64,000 nucleotides of DNA from Desulfobacter sp. (GCA_028768525.1 CP054837.1:4832001-4896000), one strand, 5' to 3'. Numbered from the stretch's first letter, positions 49,081 to 58,008 are shown. Made by a program: numbers and translations. Notes: a model not told the origin generated them from the sequence alone.

Positions 49081-50571
49081 ATGGTTAGACACCGGCTGAC
49101 ATCGTGGATTGCCTTTTTGAGTCATAAAATTATCTCGCTGGCGCGAAGACTGTCCCTGTTGAATTCCAATCCAATTGACCCTTCTGAAAGCAAAGGCGAA
49201 TGGCAGCTGACATTCGACGCCATGAATGCGGCGGTCTGGATAATTGATAAAGATCATTTTATCTTGCGGTCCAATAAAACAACAGAAAAGCTATTCAATA
49301 GGAAAAATGATGAGATAATCGGCAAGCGATGCTGGGAGATTGTTCATGGGACCGATGCCCCTATCCCCCAATGCCCGGTGCTGAGGGTTCGGAAGAGCCT
49401 GAGCCGGGAGTCCATGGAACTTTTCATTGGAAATCGCTGGTTTGAAGTGGTGGTGGATCCGATTCTTGACGGAGATGGGAATTTTGTCAAAGCCGTTCAC
49501 ATCGTTACGGACATAACCGACCACAAACGGACAGATGAACGGCTAAAGAGGAGTGAAGCCCTGCTTTCGGATGCACAGGAGTTGTCCAAAACCGGCGGCT
49601 GGGAATGGGATGTCAGGCAACAGAAGATGTACTGGACCCAGGCGCTTTATCACCTGCATGCATTTGATCCCTCCAAATTCGAACCCGGTTCCGCCGACCA
49701 TATTAGCGCCAGCCTTAAATGCTATGCGCCTGAAGACCGGCCTGTCATTATGGGGGCATTTGAGAGGTGTGCACGGCGTGGCATTGCCTATGACCTTGAA
49801 TTCCCATTTACCCAGTCTTCCGGTGAACGGATTCATATCAGGACCGCTGCAAAACCTGTCTGGAAAGATGGGCAGGTTGAGAAAGTGGTCGGTTTTTTAA
49901 TTGATATTACGGACGTTAAAAAAGTCAGAGACGAGTTAATCGCCCAGAAGGAACGGATTTCAAAGTTTTTCAATTCGATAGATGATGCCATATTTGTTCA
50001 CCCTTTCGTGGAAGAAGGCTTTGCCCGGTTCAGTGAGGTGAACGATATTGCATGTGAGCGTTACGGCTATACGCGTGAAGAATTTTCAGGCCTTTCCGCA
50101 AAAAGTATCACATTGGAATCGGATATCAGTGCCCATGGAAAAACCGAGCATCGAAACAAATTGCTCCGGGCCGGCCGCCTGGTTTTTGAAACCACCCACA
50201 TTAAAAAATCCGGTGAGACCTTCCCGGTGGAAATCAATTCAATCATATTCCATGAGAAGGACAACCCGCTTATTGTAGCAGTTGTAAGGGATATCACAGA
50301 GCGAAAAAAGGATGAAGAAAAAAGAGAGCAGTTGATTGGAGAATTACAAAATGCACTTGAAAATATCCAAAAGCTTCAAGGCTTAATACCCATCTGTTCC
50401 TATTGCAAAAAAATACGTGATGACAAAGGCTATTGGAACCAGCTGGAAGCGTATATTGAAAAACATTCCGATGCCTCTTTCAGCCATGGGATGTGCCCTG
50501 AGTGCTCCGATAAATTATACGGGGACCTGGACTGGTATGCGGACATGAAAAAAAGCAAGGAAAAAAAGTAA
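49081..50571 (+). CDS. Multi-PAS protein with cysteine-rich C-terminal tail, no kinase domain
   Basis: 496-residue protein. Three PAS domains: about 40-152 (ending AVHIVTDITDHKR), 158-280 (ending VVGFLIDITDVKK) and 290-412 (ending IVAVVRDITERKK). No membrane helix is clear. After a short coiled coil (about 413-437) comes a compact tail: IPICSYCKKIRDDKGYWNQL, then a segment ending HGMCPECSDKLYGDLDW. The two CxxC pairs could bind zinc or an Fe-S cluster. No HisKA, HATPase, GGDEF or HD-GYP domain is present, so the output is unknown; the tail is where an effector would be. I use the ATG at 49081; the GTG just before it is the alternative. Confidence 0.8.
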   Translation: MVRHRLTSWIAFLSHKIISLARRLSLLNSNPIDPSESKGEWQLTFDAMNAAVWIIDKDHFILRSNKTTEKLFNRKNDEIIGKRCWEIVHGTDAPIPQCPVLRVRKSLSRESMELFIGNRWFEVVVDPILDGDGNFVKAVHIVTDITDHKRTDERLKRSEALLSDAQELSKTGGWEWDVRQQKMYWTQALYHLHAFDPSKFEPGSADHISASLKCYAPEDRPVIMGAFERCARRGIAYDLEFPFTQSSGERIHIRTAAKPVWKDGQVEKVVGFLIDITDVKKVRDELIAQKERISKFFNSIDDAIFVHPFVEEGFARFSEVNDIACERYGYTREEFSGLSAKSITLESDISAHGKTEHRNKLLRAGRLVFETTHIKKSGETFPVEINSIIFHEKDNPLIVAVVRDITERKKDEEKREQLIGELQNALENIQKLQGLIPICSYCKKIRDDKGYWNQLEAYIEKHSDASFSHGMCPECSDKLYGDLDWYADMKKSKEKK

Positions 50572-50581
50572 GTGTTTCGGG

Positions 50582-50660
50582 TGAAATATTTTTTGAATCA
50601 GCCCCCTGTCTGCTAGAGGGGGTAAACCACGTTTCGCACCTTCACCCCGATGATATTTCA
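50582..50660. promoter_or_regulatory. Nested inverted repeats upstream of the AraC gene
   Basis: TGAAATAT (50582-50589) and ATATTTCA (50653-50660) form the outer pair; CCCCCT (50602-50607) and AGGGGG (50617-50622) form an inner hairpin; a GGGTGAA near 50578 can also pair with TTCACCC at 50641-50647. Either an operator pair for the AraC protein or a leader structure. Confidence 0.4.
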
Positions 50661-51592
50661 TGCTAATGTGCCCCTCTATGGTGGATGCCGCACATAAAAA
50701 CAAAATTGACAGGGTGGTCGATCACATCCAGGCCAACCTGGATTCAAAGCTGACCGTAAAGGATCTCTCTCGGATTGCCTGTTTTTCAGAGTTCCATTTC
50801 AGCCGCATTTTCAAGGCCTTTATGGGGGAGTCTGTCTACCGGTTCATCCGCAGGTTGAGGCTGGAGAAAGCCGCTGAACTGCTGGCCGCAAGACCGGGAC
50901 TGTCAGTGACTGATGTCGCGTTCATGTGTGGGTTTGGCTCTTCAGCCGCCTTTGCCAAAAGCTTTAAGTCCCATTTTAAGGTCAGCGCCGGCCAGTGGCG
51001 GGACCGCTGCAGCAAGCAGTTCCCTGAAGGGCTGGAAAAAAACGATCCATCCTGCCAGATCCACTTTTCACGGGGGGCCCCGGTGTGGAATTTCCCTCTT
51101 GAGGATGGGATGCGCAGGGTATGCCTTGAGCAGATTCCATCCCTGAAAGTCGCCTATCTTAGATATGTCGGACCGTACCAGGAAGATGAGGAACTGTTTG
51201 ACGGCCTTTACAGACGCCTCTTTCACTGGGCCCTGCCCAAAGGCTTCTTAACTGAGGCACCGCAACGTTTTAATATTTTTCATGATAATCCCGAAATCAC
51301 ACCCGGCGGAAAGCTCCGGGTCATGGCCGCCATCCCGGTGCCCGGAAGCATTCTCCGTTCAGACGCCGTTGGCCTGTTTACCCTTTCCGGAGGCCTGTAC
51401 GGGATATGCCGGCTGCAATTGAAAGCAGGCCAGTTTGTAAACGAATGGAAATGGATGTTCGAATCCTGGCTTGCTTCGAGCGGCTATGAACTGGACAACC
51501 GGGAGATGCTGGAGCGGTACCGGGGCGAAAAACTGGTGGAGGGCCAAAGGGTGTTTGATGTGGATATCTGTATCCCGGTAAAGGCAAAATAG
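50660..51592 (+). CDS. AraC-family regulator with GyrI-like effector domain
   Basis: 310-residue regulator. Two AraC helix-turn-helix motifs lie at the N-terminus: LTVKDLSRIACFSEFHFSRIFKAFMGESV near 30-58 and LSVTDVAFMCGFGSSAAFAKSFKSHF near 82-107 with the usual GF motif. The C-terminal half (about 150-310) is a GyrI-like small-molecule-binding domain: VAYLRYVGPYQEDEELFDGLYRRLFHWA and LFTLSGGLYGICRL. This is the Rob/SbmC-like arrangement seen in multidrug-type sensors. No clear Shine-Dalgarno precedes the ATG at 50660, and the start may lie at a later ATG. A methyltransferase gene follows. Confidence 0.85.
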   Translation: MLMCPSMVDAAHKNKIDRVVDHIQANLDSKLTVKDLSRIACFSEFHFSRIFKAFMGESVYRFIRRLRLEKAAELLAARPGLSVTDVAFMCGFGSSAAFAKSFKSHFKVSAGQWRDRCSKQFPEGLEKNDPSCQIHFSRGAPVWNFPLEDGMRRVCLEQIPSLKVAYLRYVGPYQEDEELFDGLYRRLFHWALPKGFLTEAPQRFNIFHDNPEITPGGKLRVMAAIPVPGSILRSDAVGLFTLSGGLYGICRLQLKAGQFVNEWKWMFESWLASSGYELDNREMLERYRGEKLVEGQRVFDVDICIPVKAK

Positions 51593-51712
51593 CAGGAATG
51601 GACAATTGATTCGCAGGTTTTGAAAAGACAAGGGGCATCTATTGCTCTAGGATGGGGCTGTATGATTGATGAGCAATCCTTAAAGGAATGCAAAATGATG
51701 AAAGGAGCCGCG

Positions 51713-52558
51713 ATGCACCAGGGATTGAAAAATATGATGATGTCTTTGATCTGTTTTATGTCATATGGCAAATGGCAATACAGGACCGCCTACGATTGTA
51801 TCTACCGGGGGCAGAACAATAGCCGCCTGCTTGAAAGAATCATCAAAGATGTGTTTGGGGAAGAGGTGCCTGAAGATGCGGCACCGATGAGCTTTGTGAC
51901 CTTGAGCGATTTGAAGCGGATGGCCGGGCTTTTGGCGCTTAAACCGGGGGCCTGTCTGGCGGATATCGCCTGCGGCCGGGGAGGGCCGGGAATGTGGATT
52001 GCACGTAAAACAGGCACCTGCCTGACCGGTGTGGATGTTTCGGAAGAAGCGGTTGACGCCGCCAGGAAACGGATTCAGAGTTTCGGCCTGGCATCCAGGG
52101 CCGTTTTCAACTGCGGCAGTTTTTACCATACAGGCCTGCCGGCCTCAAGCTGCGACGGGGCAATCTGCGTGGATGCACTGTGGCTGGCACCGGATAGGGG
52201 CCGTGCCCTCAGGGAATTGAACCGCATCCTGAAACCTGGGGCCAAATTCGTTTTTACCAACTGGGACGGAAATATTCCATTTCTGCCTGAAACCCATGTC
52301 ACCGACCTTGAAGATGCCGGATTCGAAATTGAAATATACGAAGAAACCAAGGGGTGGAAGGAGCGGCAGCTGTCGGTATATAAAAGAATTCTCCAATACA
52401 GTGATGCGCTCATAGATGAAATGGGGCAAGCCCATGCCATGCCGCTGATCAAAGAAGCCAGGTCAACCCCGCCGGTGCTGGAAAAGAGCACCCGGATACT
52501 GGTATCGGCCAGAAAGGTGTCGCCTTCAACGGGGGGCCGGTCGCAGCCTGTTACTTAA
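51713..52558 (+). CDS. Class I SAM-dependent methyltransferase
   Basis: 281-residue methyltransferase. The SAM motif I is LADIACGRGGPGMWIARKTGT, followed by LTGVDVSEEAVDAARKRI (acidic end of strand 2), CDGAICVDALWLAPDRGRALRELNRILKPGAKFVFTNWD (motifs II and III, split). It belongs to the ubiE-like small-molecule group; the substrate is unknown. I choose the ATG at 51713 because AAAGGAG ends five bases upstream, although the frame opens 31 codons earlier. It lies 120 bases after the araC gene on the same strand, so may be a target of it. Its end overlaps the convergent PilZ gene by eight bases. Confidence 0.78.
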   Translation: MHQGLKNMMMSLICFMSYGKWQYRTAYDCIYRGQNNSRLLERIIKDVFGEEVPEDAAPMSFVTLSDLKRMAGLLALKPGACLADIACGRGGPGMWIARKTGTCLTGVDVSEEAVDAARKRIQSFGLASRAVFNCGSFYHTGLPASSCDGAICVDALWLAPDRGRALRELNRILKPGAKFVFTNWDGNIPFLPETHVTDLEDAGFEIEIYEETKGWKERQLSVYKRILQYSDALIDEMGQAHAMPLIKEARSTPPVLEKSTRILVSARKVSPSTGGRSQPVT

Positions 52559-52949
52559 TCCTGCCTGGAAAGATCTGATTGATAAAGGCGACGAGATCGT
52601 CGATGGCGCCCTGGCGGGTGTCAATAAACTTGCAGCCCATTCCCACATTTTCAAGGAATTCATGGTCCATCACCCAGGCCACCTCCAGGGGCAGGGCGCA
52701 GGGCGCTATTTTTCCGGCAATGCCGATGGTAATCTGGTCCAGAATCAGTTTACCGCCGGCAGCTATTCCATAAATGGCGTCTCGGTTTATGGCCAGGCCC
52801 AGGCCGCCCCGGCTGATATTCATCACCTTGAATTTTTTTTGCCGGCCATCATCATCCGCCAGACTGGCAACGGCGGTCAGATTTTCCTCTGCTGAAAAAA
52901 CTGCCCTTGGAAGCTTTCGCCTTTCCCTGCCGTTCTGCGTGCTGTCCAT
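52551..52949 (-). CDS. PilZ-domain protein (c-di-GMP binding)
   Basis: 132-residue single-domain protein. The c-di-GMP signature is present: RRKLPR near residue 11 (the RxxxR loop) and NISRGGLGL near residue 44 (the [DN]xSxxG motif), followed by a beta-barrel and a C-terminal helix (AIDDLVAFINQIF). It should act as a receptor for cyclic di-GMP, with a partner unknown. It is a stand-alone gene convergent with the methyltransferase and divergent from the HTH gene. Confidence 0.85.
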   Translation of the reverse strand: MDSTQNGRERRKLPRAVFSAEENLTAVASLADDDGRQKKFKVMNISRGGLGLAINRDAIYGIAAGGKLILDQITIGIAGKIAPCALPLEVAWVMDHEFLENVGMGCKFIDTRQGAIDDLVAFINQIFPGRIK

Positions 52950-53056
52950 TCCTCTCCTTTCCTCTAGTCCGGTTTTCTAATCGGGCCGCACGAAAACCGG
53001 CCGCGGGTGCATCATCTGTATTGAAGACATTTGTTGGGAATCATTGGTGATTTCTA

Positions 53057-53065
53057 TGTTATAAT
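53057..53065 (+). promoter_or_regulatory. Extended -10 promoter element of the HTH gene
   Basis: TGTTATAAT gives the TGn extension with a perfect TATAAT (53060-53065). No -35 with good spacing exists, as often seen with an extended -10. It would give a leader of about 130 bases before the ATG at 53203. Confidence 0.5.
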
Positions 53066-53154
53066 CTATTGATTGTCAAGATTGGGTATTGAATTGTCCG
53101 GCATGGCAGGATGGAGATTAGATTTTGAACCTTTTGTTGAATTTTATTTAGATT

Positions 53155-53166
53155 AAGTTTAAACTT
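53155..53166. promoter_or_regulatory. Palindrome upstream of the HTH gene
   Basis: AAGTTTAAACTT, a perfect 12-bp palindrome, lies 36 bases before the ATG at 53203. The core GTTTAAAC has the same half-sites as the spaced palindrome at 54247-54267, so it may be an autoregulatory operator. Confidence 0.45.
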
Positions 53167-53202
53167 TGATTTAAAAAAAATATTCAACCAAAGGTCGGCT
53201 CA

Positions 53203-54231
53203 ATGCGTAAATTCCCGGACACCCTTGTACAGATCATCGAATCCAGTGAAATGAACGTCAATCAAATTTCCAAAATATCGGGGATTTCCAATACCTATCT
53301 GAACAAGCTGATCCGCAAACAAATCAACCACCCGGGCAAGGACAAGATCGCTTCGGTACTTCTGGCCATGAACTACAAGATCTTCGATATCAATAAAATA
53401 CTGGCTGAATACGATTATATGCCACTGAACGAACACGATATCCCGGGCATTCTGAAGAATAACCTGCGCCGTAAATTCGAGGGACGGATTTTCCCCCATT
53501 ACGATTACATTTATTTTGAATTGCTCATGGCGGCCCTGGAAAACATCGGCGGTACCAAGATCATCGTCAAGAACCGGCCCTCGGGCATTTTTATTCCCAT
53601 GGAACTCTATCTGAAAAAGGAATTCGCCCAGGAACACGACGACGAGGCGGCCCGGTTCTTCAAGGCCTTCACCCATGATGTGGTGGCGGAACGAAAGCGC
53701 CTGTTCCTTGAAAACTGCGCCAAGGGATACCGGTATGAGAGTTATATGTGCAAGGGGTGCCTTGAAGATAGCCTGGACCGGAATATCGGGGCCCGGGCCC
53801 AGGCCGAGGATATGGGGCGGGTGGGACTCTATGCCCGGTATTTTGCCAATGCCGTTTCCGCCACCTTGAAATTTCCGGATCACCATCTTCACCGGGTGGT
53901 GCGGCGGTGTACCCATTTTCAGTACCAGATTCAGAACGCAGACAGCAGCCAGCCCAAGGTTTCCTTTACTTCAGGCCGCCGCCATTACTACCATAAGGAA
54001 TGGGAGGAGCTGAATCTTGAAGGCTTTCTGTCAAATGCCCCTTCAATTACCGACCTTTTTTTTAAAGAAGTCGAGAAATGCCGTGCCGGCATGGACGAAT
54101 CCCAGGCCGTCAGCACCCCTGAGGGATTTGCCGGTTATATCCGGTCCCAGTTCGAACTGCACGGGGTCGGAGAATTATTTGACAGGGCCCTTTCGCCGCT
54201 GATGGATGTGCCTGATCTGGTCTTTCATTAG
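53203..54231 (+). CDS. HTH regulator of unknown family
   Basis: 342-residue protein. The N-terminus (about 8-60) is a Cro/XRE-like helix-turn-helix: MNVNQISKISGISNTYLNKLIRKQINHPGKDKI. The remaining 280 residues match no domain that I recognise; they include GGTKIIVKNRPSGIFIPMELY, a CKGC pair near residue 184 and a His-rich HHLHRVVRRCTHF. The C-terminal part may sense a ligand or metal. It precedes the dipeptide transporter operon by 121 bases on the same strand, with palindromes sharing GTTTAA/TTAAAC upstream of both, so a role as its regulator is likely. Confidence 0.72.
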   Translation: MRKFPDTLVQIIESSEMNVNQISKISGISNTYLNKLIRKQINHPGKDKIASVLLAMNYKIFDINKILAEYDYMPLNEHDIPGILKNNLRRKFEGRIFPHYDYIYFELLMAALENIGGTKIIVKNRPSGIFIPMELYLKKEFAQEHDDEAARFFKAFTHDVVAERKRLFLENCAKGYRYESYMCKGCLEDSLDRNIGARAQAEDMGRVGLYARYFANAVSATLKFPDHHLHRVVRRCTHFQYQIQNADSSQPKVSFTSGRRHYYHKEWEELNLEGFLSNAPSITDLFFKEVEKCRAGMDESQAVSTPEGFAGYIRSQFELHGVGELFDRALSPLMDVPDLVFH

Positions 54232-54246
54232 GAAAATTTATATGAT

Positions 54247-54267
54247 GGTTTAATATTATTTTAAACC
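54247..54267. promoter_or_regulatory. Spaced palindrome between the HTH gene and the transporter operon
   Basis: GGTTTAA-TATTATT-TTAAACC, 7-bp perfect arms. It is a candidate operator for the HTH protein; as RNA it could also form a weak hairpin, but no T run follows. Confidence 0.5.
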
Positions 54268-54304
54268 GCATGTAAAAAATTAATTGCCATTGATGTTAGA
54301 GTTG

Positions 54305-54347
54305 TGTTAACCCAATGGTAGTCCATGAATATCCAATGATGTTAACC
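54305..54347. repeat. Direct repeats TGTTAACC upstream of the transporter operon
   Basis: TGTTAACC occurs at 54305-54312 and 54340-54347, 35 bases apart start to start, in the 50 bases before the first transporter gene. The core GTTAAC is itself a palindrome. Candidate regulator-binding sites. Confidence 0.4.
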
Positions 54348-54352
54348 AAACC

Positions 54353-55402
54353 ATGAGTATGGGAGTGAATGTGTCATCTCTTCTTTCCGTTCAGGATTTG
54401 AATACCTGGTTTTTTTCCAGAAAGGGGACTGCCAAGGCGGTAAACGGAGTGTCCTACGATCTTGAGGCCGGCCAGGTCCTGGGGGTGGTGGGTGAATCCG
54501 GATGCGGGAAAAGCGTCACCGCACAGTCCATTATGCATCTGGTGCCGGACCCTCCCGGAAAGATCGTGGGGGGAAAGATCGTTTTCCATGGAAGAGATAT
54601 GGCACCTAAGGACCTGGTTCCCATGTCCCGGGATGAAATGCGCCATATCCGGGGCAACCGGATTTCCATGATTTTCCAGGAGCCCATGACCTCCCTGAAT
54701 CCTGTCTACACCATCGGCGACCAGATTTCTGAGATGTTCGTCCTGCACAAGGGATACGGGAAAAAACAGGCCATGGCCGCGGCTGCAGATATGCTGGAAA
54801 AGGTGCAGATCCCCTCTCCCCACAAGCGTGTACACGATTATCCCCACCAGCTATCAGGGGGCATGCGCCAGCGGGCCATGATCGCCATGGCCCTGTCCTG
54901 CAATCCAGAGGTCCTCATTGCCGATGAACCCACCACCGCCCTGGACGTGACCGTCCAGGCCCAGATCCTGGATCTCATGATGGAACTGAGGGAGGAAAAC
55001 GATACCGCCATACAGATGATTACCCACGATCTGGGCGTGATCGCGGAAATGGCCGACCGGGTGGTGGTCATGTATGCCGGCCGTGTGGTGGAAGCCGGGG
55101 ATACAAAAGATTTATTTAAGACCCCGCTCCATCCCTATACCCTGGGGCTGCTCGATTCCATTCCCGTGCTGGGACGGCGGACCGCCGGCACCCATACCCA
55201 ATTGAACGAAATCAAAGGCATGATCCCCAGCCTATTTGATTTGCCTAAAGGGTGCAAATTTTCCAACCGCTGCCCCCATGCCTCGGATATCTGTGAGACG
55301 GCGGAACCGGAGCTTGAGGCGCCGGAGCAGGGCAATGCAGAGGACGGGCATAACGTCCGCTGCTGGCTTCACTCCTCCCCTAAAAAGGAGGACGTCCTAT
55401 GA
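54353..55402 (+). CDS. Peptide ABC transporter ATPase, DppD/OppD type
   Basis: 349-residue ATP-binding subunit. Walker A GESGCGKSVT, Q-loop, signature LSGGMRQRAMIAMAL, Walker B VLIADEPTTALD and the switch His in QMITHDLGVI are complete. The C-terminal oligopeptide domain with CKFSNRCPHASDIC marks the Dpp/Opp/Nik group and its Fe-S-like Cys set. It energises import of di- or oligopeptides with the second ATPase. The start is uncertain; GTG at 54371 with GGGAG just upstream is an alternative. It overlaps the next gene by four bases (ATGA). Confidence 0.92.
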   Translation: MSMGVNVSSLLSVQDLNTWFFSRKGTAKAVNGVSYDLEAGQVLGVVGESGCGKSVTAQSIMHLVPDPPGKIVGGKIVFHGRDMAPKDLVPMSRDEMRHIRGNRISMIFQEPMTSLNPVYTIGDQISEMFVLHKGYGKKQAMAAAADMLEKVQIPSPHKRVHDYPHQLSGGMRQRAMIAMALSCNPEVLIADEPTTALDVTVQAQILDLMMELREENDTAIQMITHDLGVIAEMADRVVVMYAGRVVEAGDTKDLFKTPLHPYTLGLLDSIPVLGRRTAGTHTQLNEIKGMIPSLFDLPKGCKFSNRCPHASDICETAEPELEAPEQGNAEDGHNVRCWLHSSPKKEDVL

Positions 55403-56397
55403 CTGAGGCCGCGATAACAGGAAGTACAGCCCCCCTGCTCAAGGTTGAGGACCTGAAAGTCCATTTCCCCATTAAAAAGGGGCTATTGGCCCGGACCGTG
55501 GGCCATGTCCATGCCGTGGACGGGGTCAGCTTTGAACTGGCAACGGGAGAAACCTTAGGCATAGTGGGGGAATCCGGCTGTGGGAAAACCACCGCCGGCA
55601 TGGCGGCCATGCACCTGACCCCGCCCACCGGGGGAAACGTCTTCTGGCAGGGACGGAATATGGGCGAAATGGGCCGTGGGGAATTGCGTGCCCTGAGAAA
55701 AGAGATGCAGCTCATCTTCCAGGACCCTTATTCCTGCCTCAACCCAAGGATGACCGTGAACCAGATCCTGTCCGACCCCATGGATGTCCACGGCCTGTAT
55801 ACAGGCCGCAAACGGGCGGACCGCCTGGCCTTTCTGCTTGAAACCGTGGGCATGTCCCCGGAGCAGGGCAACCGCTACCCCCATGAGTTTTCAGGGGGCC
55901 AGCGCCAGCGCATCGGCATTGCCCGTGCCCTGGCCCTGGATCCCAGCCTGATCATCGGCGACGAGCCGGTGTCCGCCCTGGACGTTTCCATCCAGGCCCA
56001 GATCATCAACCTGCTCAAGCGGCTGAAAAAAAAGTTTGACCTTTCCCTGGTCATCATTTCCCACGACCTGGCCGTGGTGGAATACCTCTGCGACCGGATC
56101 ATCGTCATGTACCTGGGGAAGATCGTGGAATCTGCGGATTTCGCCTCATTGTACAGCGACCCCAAACATCCCTACACCAGGACCCTGCTCTCGGCCATCC
56201 CCGTGCCCGACCCTTTCCGGAAAAAGGAAAGGATCATCCTTCAGGGGGATGTGCCCAGCCCCATCAACCCGCCTTCGGGGTGCCGGTTTCACACCCGCTG
56301 TCCCGACTGCATGGAAATCTGTGAACAACGTGAGCCGGAAATGAAGGCCTTCGGGCCCGGCCACCGCGCTGCCTGTCATTTATACGGGGATGCCTGA
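55399..56397 (+). CDS. Peptide ABC transporter ATPase, DppF/OppF type
   Basis: 332-residue second ATP-binding subunit. Walker A GESGCGKTTAG, signature FSGGQRQRIGIARAL, Walker B LIIGDEPVSALD and switch His in VIISHDLAVV are all present. The C-terminal domain has CRFHTRCPDCMEIC. It pairs with the upstream ATPase, whose stop it overlaps by four bases. The binding protein gene follows after 77 bases with its own strong ribosome site. Confidence 0.92.
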   Translation: MTEAAITGSTAPLLKVEDLKVHFPIKKGLLARTVGHVHAVDGVSFELATGETLGIVGESGCGKTTAGMAAMHLTPPTGGNVFWQGRNMGEMGRGELRALRKEMQLIFQDPYSCLNPRMTVNQILSDPMDVHGLYTGRKRADRLAFLLETVGMSPEQGNRYPHEFSGGQRQRIGIARALALDPSLIIGDEPVSALDVSIQAQIINLLKRLKKKFDLSLVIISHDLAVVEYLCDRIIVMYLGKIVESADFASLYSDPKHPYTRTLLSAIPVPDPFRKKERIILQGDVPSPINPPSGCRFHTRCPDCMEICEQREPEMKAFGPGHRAACHLYGDA

Positions 56398-56474
56398 TGT
56401 CCCTATTTACAACTATACAAAAGGGGGCCAAAAGACCATTGGCAGAGGCCCCCTTAAAATTCAAGGAGGAGAAA

Positions 56475-57995
56475 ATGAAACGGAGCACCCTGATCAGTAT
56501 CATGCTGGCCATCGTCCTGGCCCTGCCGGCCTACGCCCTGGCCCGTGCCGACCTCACCGTGGCGGTGGATTACCCGCCCAAGAGCATGAACCCCCACAGC
56601 TACAACTCGGACGCCAACCTGTCCTATATGTCCAACTTTTTTGACGGCCTGCTCCAGCGCCCGGCCCCGGCGGGCAAGCTGGCCCCGGCCCTGGCAACGG
56701 AATGGGCCCGGCTGGACGCCCTGACCTGGAAGTTTAAACTGAGAAAAGGGGTCAAGTTCCACAACGGAAACGACTTCAACGCCGCCGACGTCAAGTTTAC
56801 CTTTGAACGGATGAAGGACCCAAAGTTCTCCAAGTTTCTGAACATTGCCAACTCAATTGCATCCATTGAGACCCCCGACGACTACACCGTCATTTTCAAG
56901 ACCAACAAGCCCGTCCCCTGGTTTGCGGAAACCATGCACCAGAATTTTATCGTGGACAAGGAAAGTTCGGAAAAAAGGGACTCCGGCGACTACAATACCC
57001 GGGCCATCGGCACCGGCGCCTACAAGTTCGTTGAATGGGTGAAAGGTTCCTATATCCGCATGGAGGCCAATGCCGACTACTGGGAAGGCGCCCCCTATTT
57101 CAAAACCGTTGAAATCAAACCCATTACCGAGGACGCCACCCGGTTTGCCGCCATTGCCGCCCGCCAGGCCGACATCCTCTCCGGGGTGCCCGTACCCATG
57201 ATCGACCGGATCAAAAAGACCCCCACCATCGACCTGGTCTCCCGGCCTTCCCGCCGGTGCATCTACATGGACTTGGGCAATAAGGAAAACACCCCCTATG
57301 CCGACATCCGGGTCCGCAAGGCCATTGCCATGGCCATCAATGAGGATGAAATCATCAAAACCATCATGAGGGGCCAGGCCACCCCGGCCGCCCAGGTGCC
57401 CGACGTGGCCACCATCGGCTACGACGCCTCCCTTACCCGTCTGCCCTACGATCCTGCCGGGGCCAAAAAACTGCTGGCCGAAGCCGGATACCCCGACGGG
57501 TTTGAGATCACCATCGCCGGCCCCAATGACCGGTACATCAACGACAAGCAGATCTGCGAAGCCGTTGCCAAGTATCTGGCCAAGGTCGGTCTCAAGGTCA
57601 CCCTGGATGTAAAACCCAAATCCATATTCTTTGACGAACTGGCTTCCAACAAGCACAGCTTTTATCTCATCGGCTGGTTTGACGGGTCCTACGACTTCGG
57701 CCGTTCCGCCCAGATGCTGCTCCATACCGTGGATGCAGACAAGGGCATGGGCACCTATAACGGGGCCATGTACTCCGATGCCGCCCTGGACCAGGGAATC
57801 ATCTCTTCCGCCGGCATCCTGGACCGGGCCGAACGGGAAAAGGCACTTCAGGCCGTCAATAAAAAATCCGTCGAGGATGTGGCCTGGATCCCCCTGCACT
57901 ACCAGCAGGATGTATACGCCACCCTTAAGGCCTCGGGCGTGAAGTTCACCCCCCGGCCGGACCGGTGGATTGTGGTAAAAGAAATTAAAAAATAA
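56475..57995 (+). CDS. Peptide-binding protein, DppA/OppA type (SBP_bac_5)
   Basis: 506-residue periplasmic binding protein. Signal peptide about 1-24 (LISIMLAIVLALPAYALA). The SBP_bac_5 domain follows, with LTVAVDYPPKSMNPHSYN at the start, LATEWARLDALTWKFKLRKGVKFHNGNDFNAADVKFTFERM (split) and VRKAIAMAINEDEII in the middle. It delivers di- or oligopeptides, or related small ligands, to the permeases. I start at the ATG at 56475 because AAGGAGGA lies five bases upstream; an in-frame ATG at 56397 would add a non-signal tail. A strong hairpin follows before the permease genes. Confidence 0.92.
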   Translation: MKRSTLISIMLAIVLALPAYALARADLTVAVDYPPKSMNPHSYNSDANLSYMSNFFDGLLQRPAPAGKLAPALATEWARLDALTWKFKLRKGVKFHNGNDFNAADVKFTFERMKDPKFSKFLNIANSIASIETPDDYTVIFKTNKPVPWFAETMHQNFIVDKESSEKRDSGDYNTRAIGTGAYKFVEWVKGSYIRMEANADYWEGAPYFKTVEIKPITEDATRFAAIAARQADILSGVPVPMIDRIKKTPTIDLVSRPSRRCIYMDLGNKENTPYADIRVRKAIAMAINEDEIIKTIMRGQATPAAQVPDVATIGYDASLTRLPYDPAGAKKLLAEAGYPDGFEITIAGPNDRYINDKQICEAVAKYLAKVGLKVTLDVKPKSIFFDELASNKHSFYLIGWFDGSYDFGRSAQMLLHTVDADKGMGTYNGAMYSDAALDQGIISSAGILDRAEREKALQAVNKKSVEDVAWIPLHYQQDVYATLKASGVKFTPRPDRWIVVKEIKK

Positions 57996-58008
57996 TTAAG
58001 GACAGATA

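Noticed and set aside
51456..51475. GTTCGAATCC resembling a tRNA T-loop.
   Set aside because: It lies in frame within the AraC-family gene and no acceptor stem or anticodon arm is present around it.
56853..57899. Open frame of about 350 codons antisense to the peptide-binding protein gene.
   Set aside because: Low-complexity Gly-rich translation without any domain; a shadow of the real gene on the plus strand.
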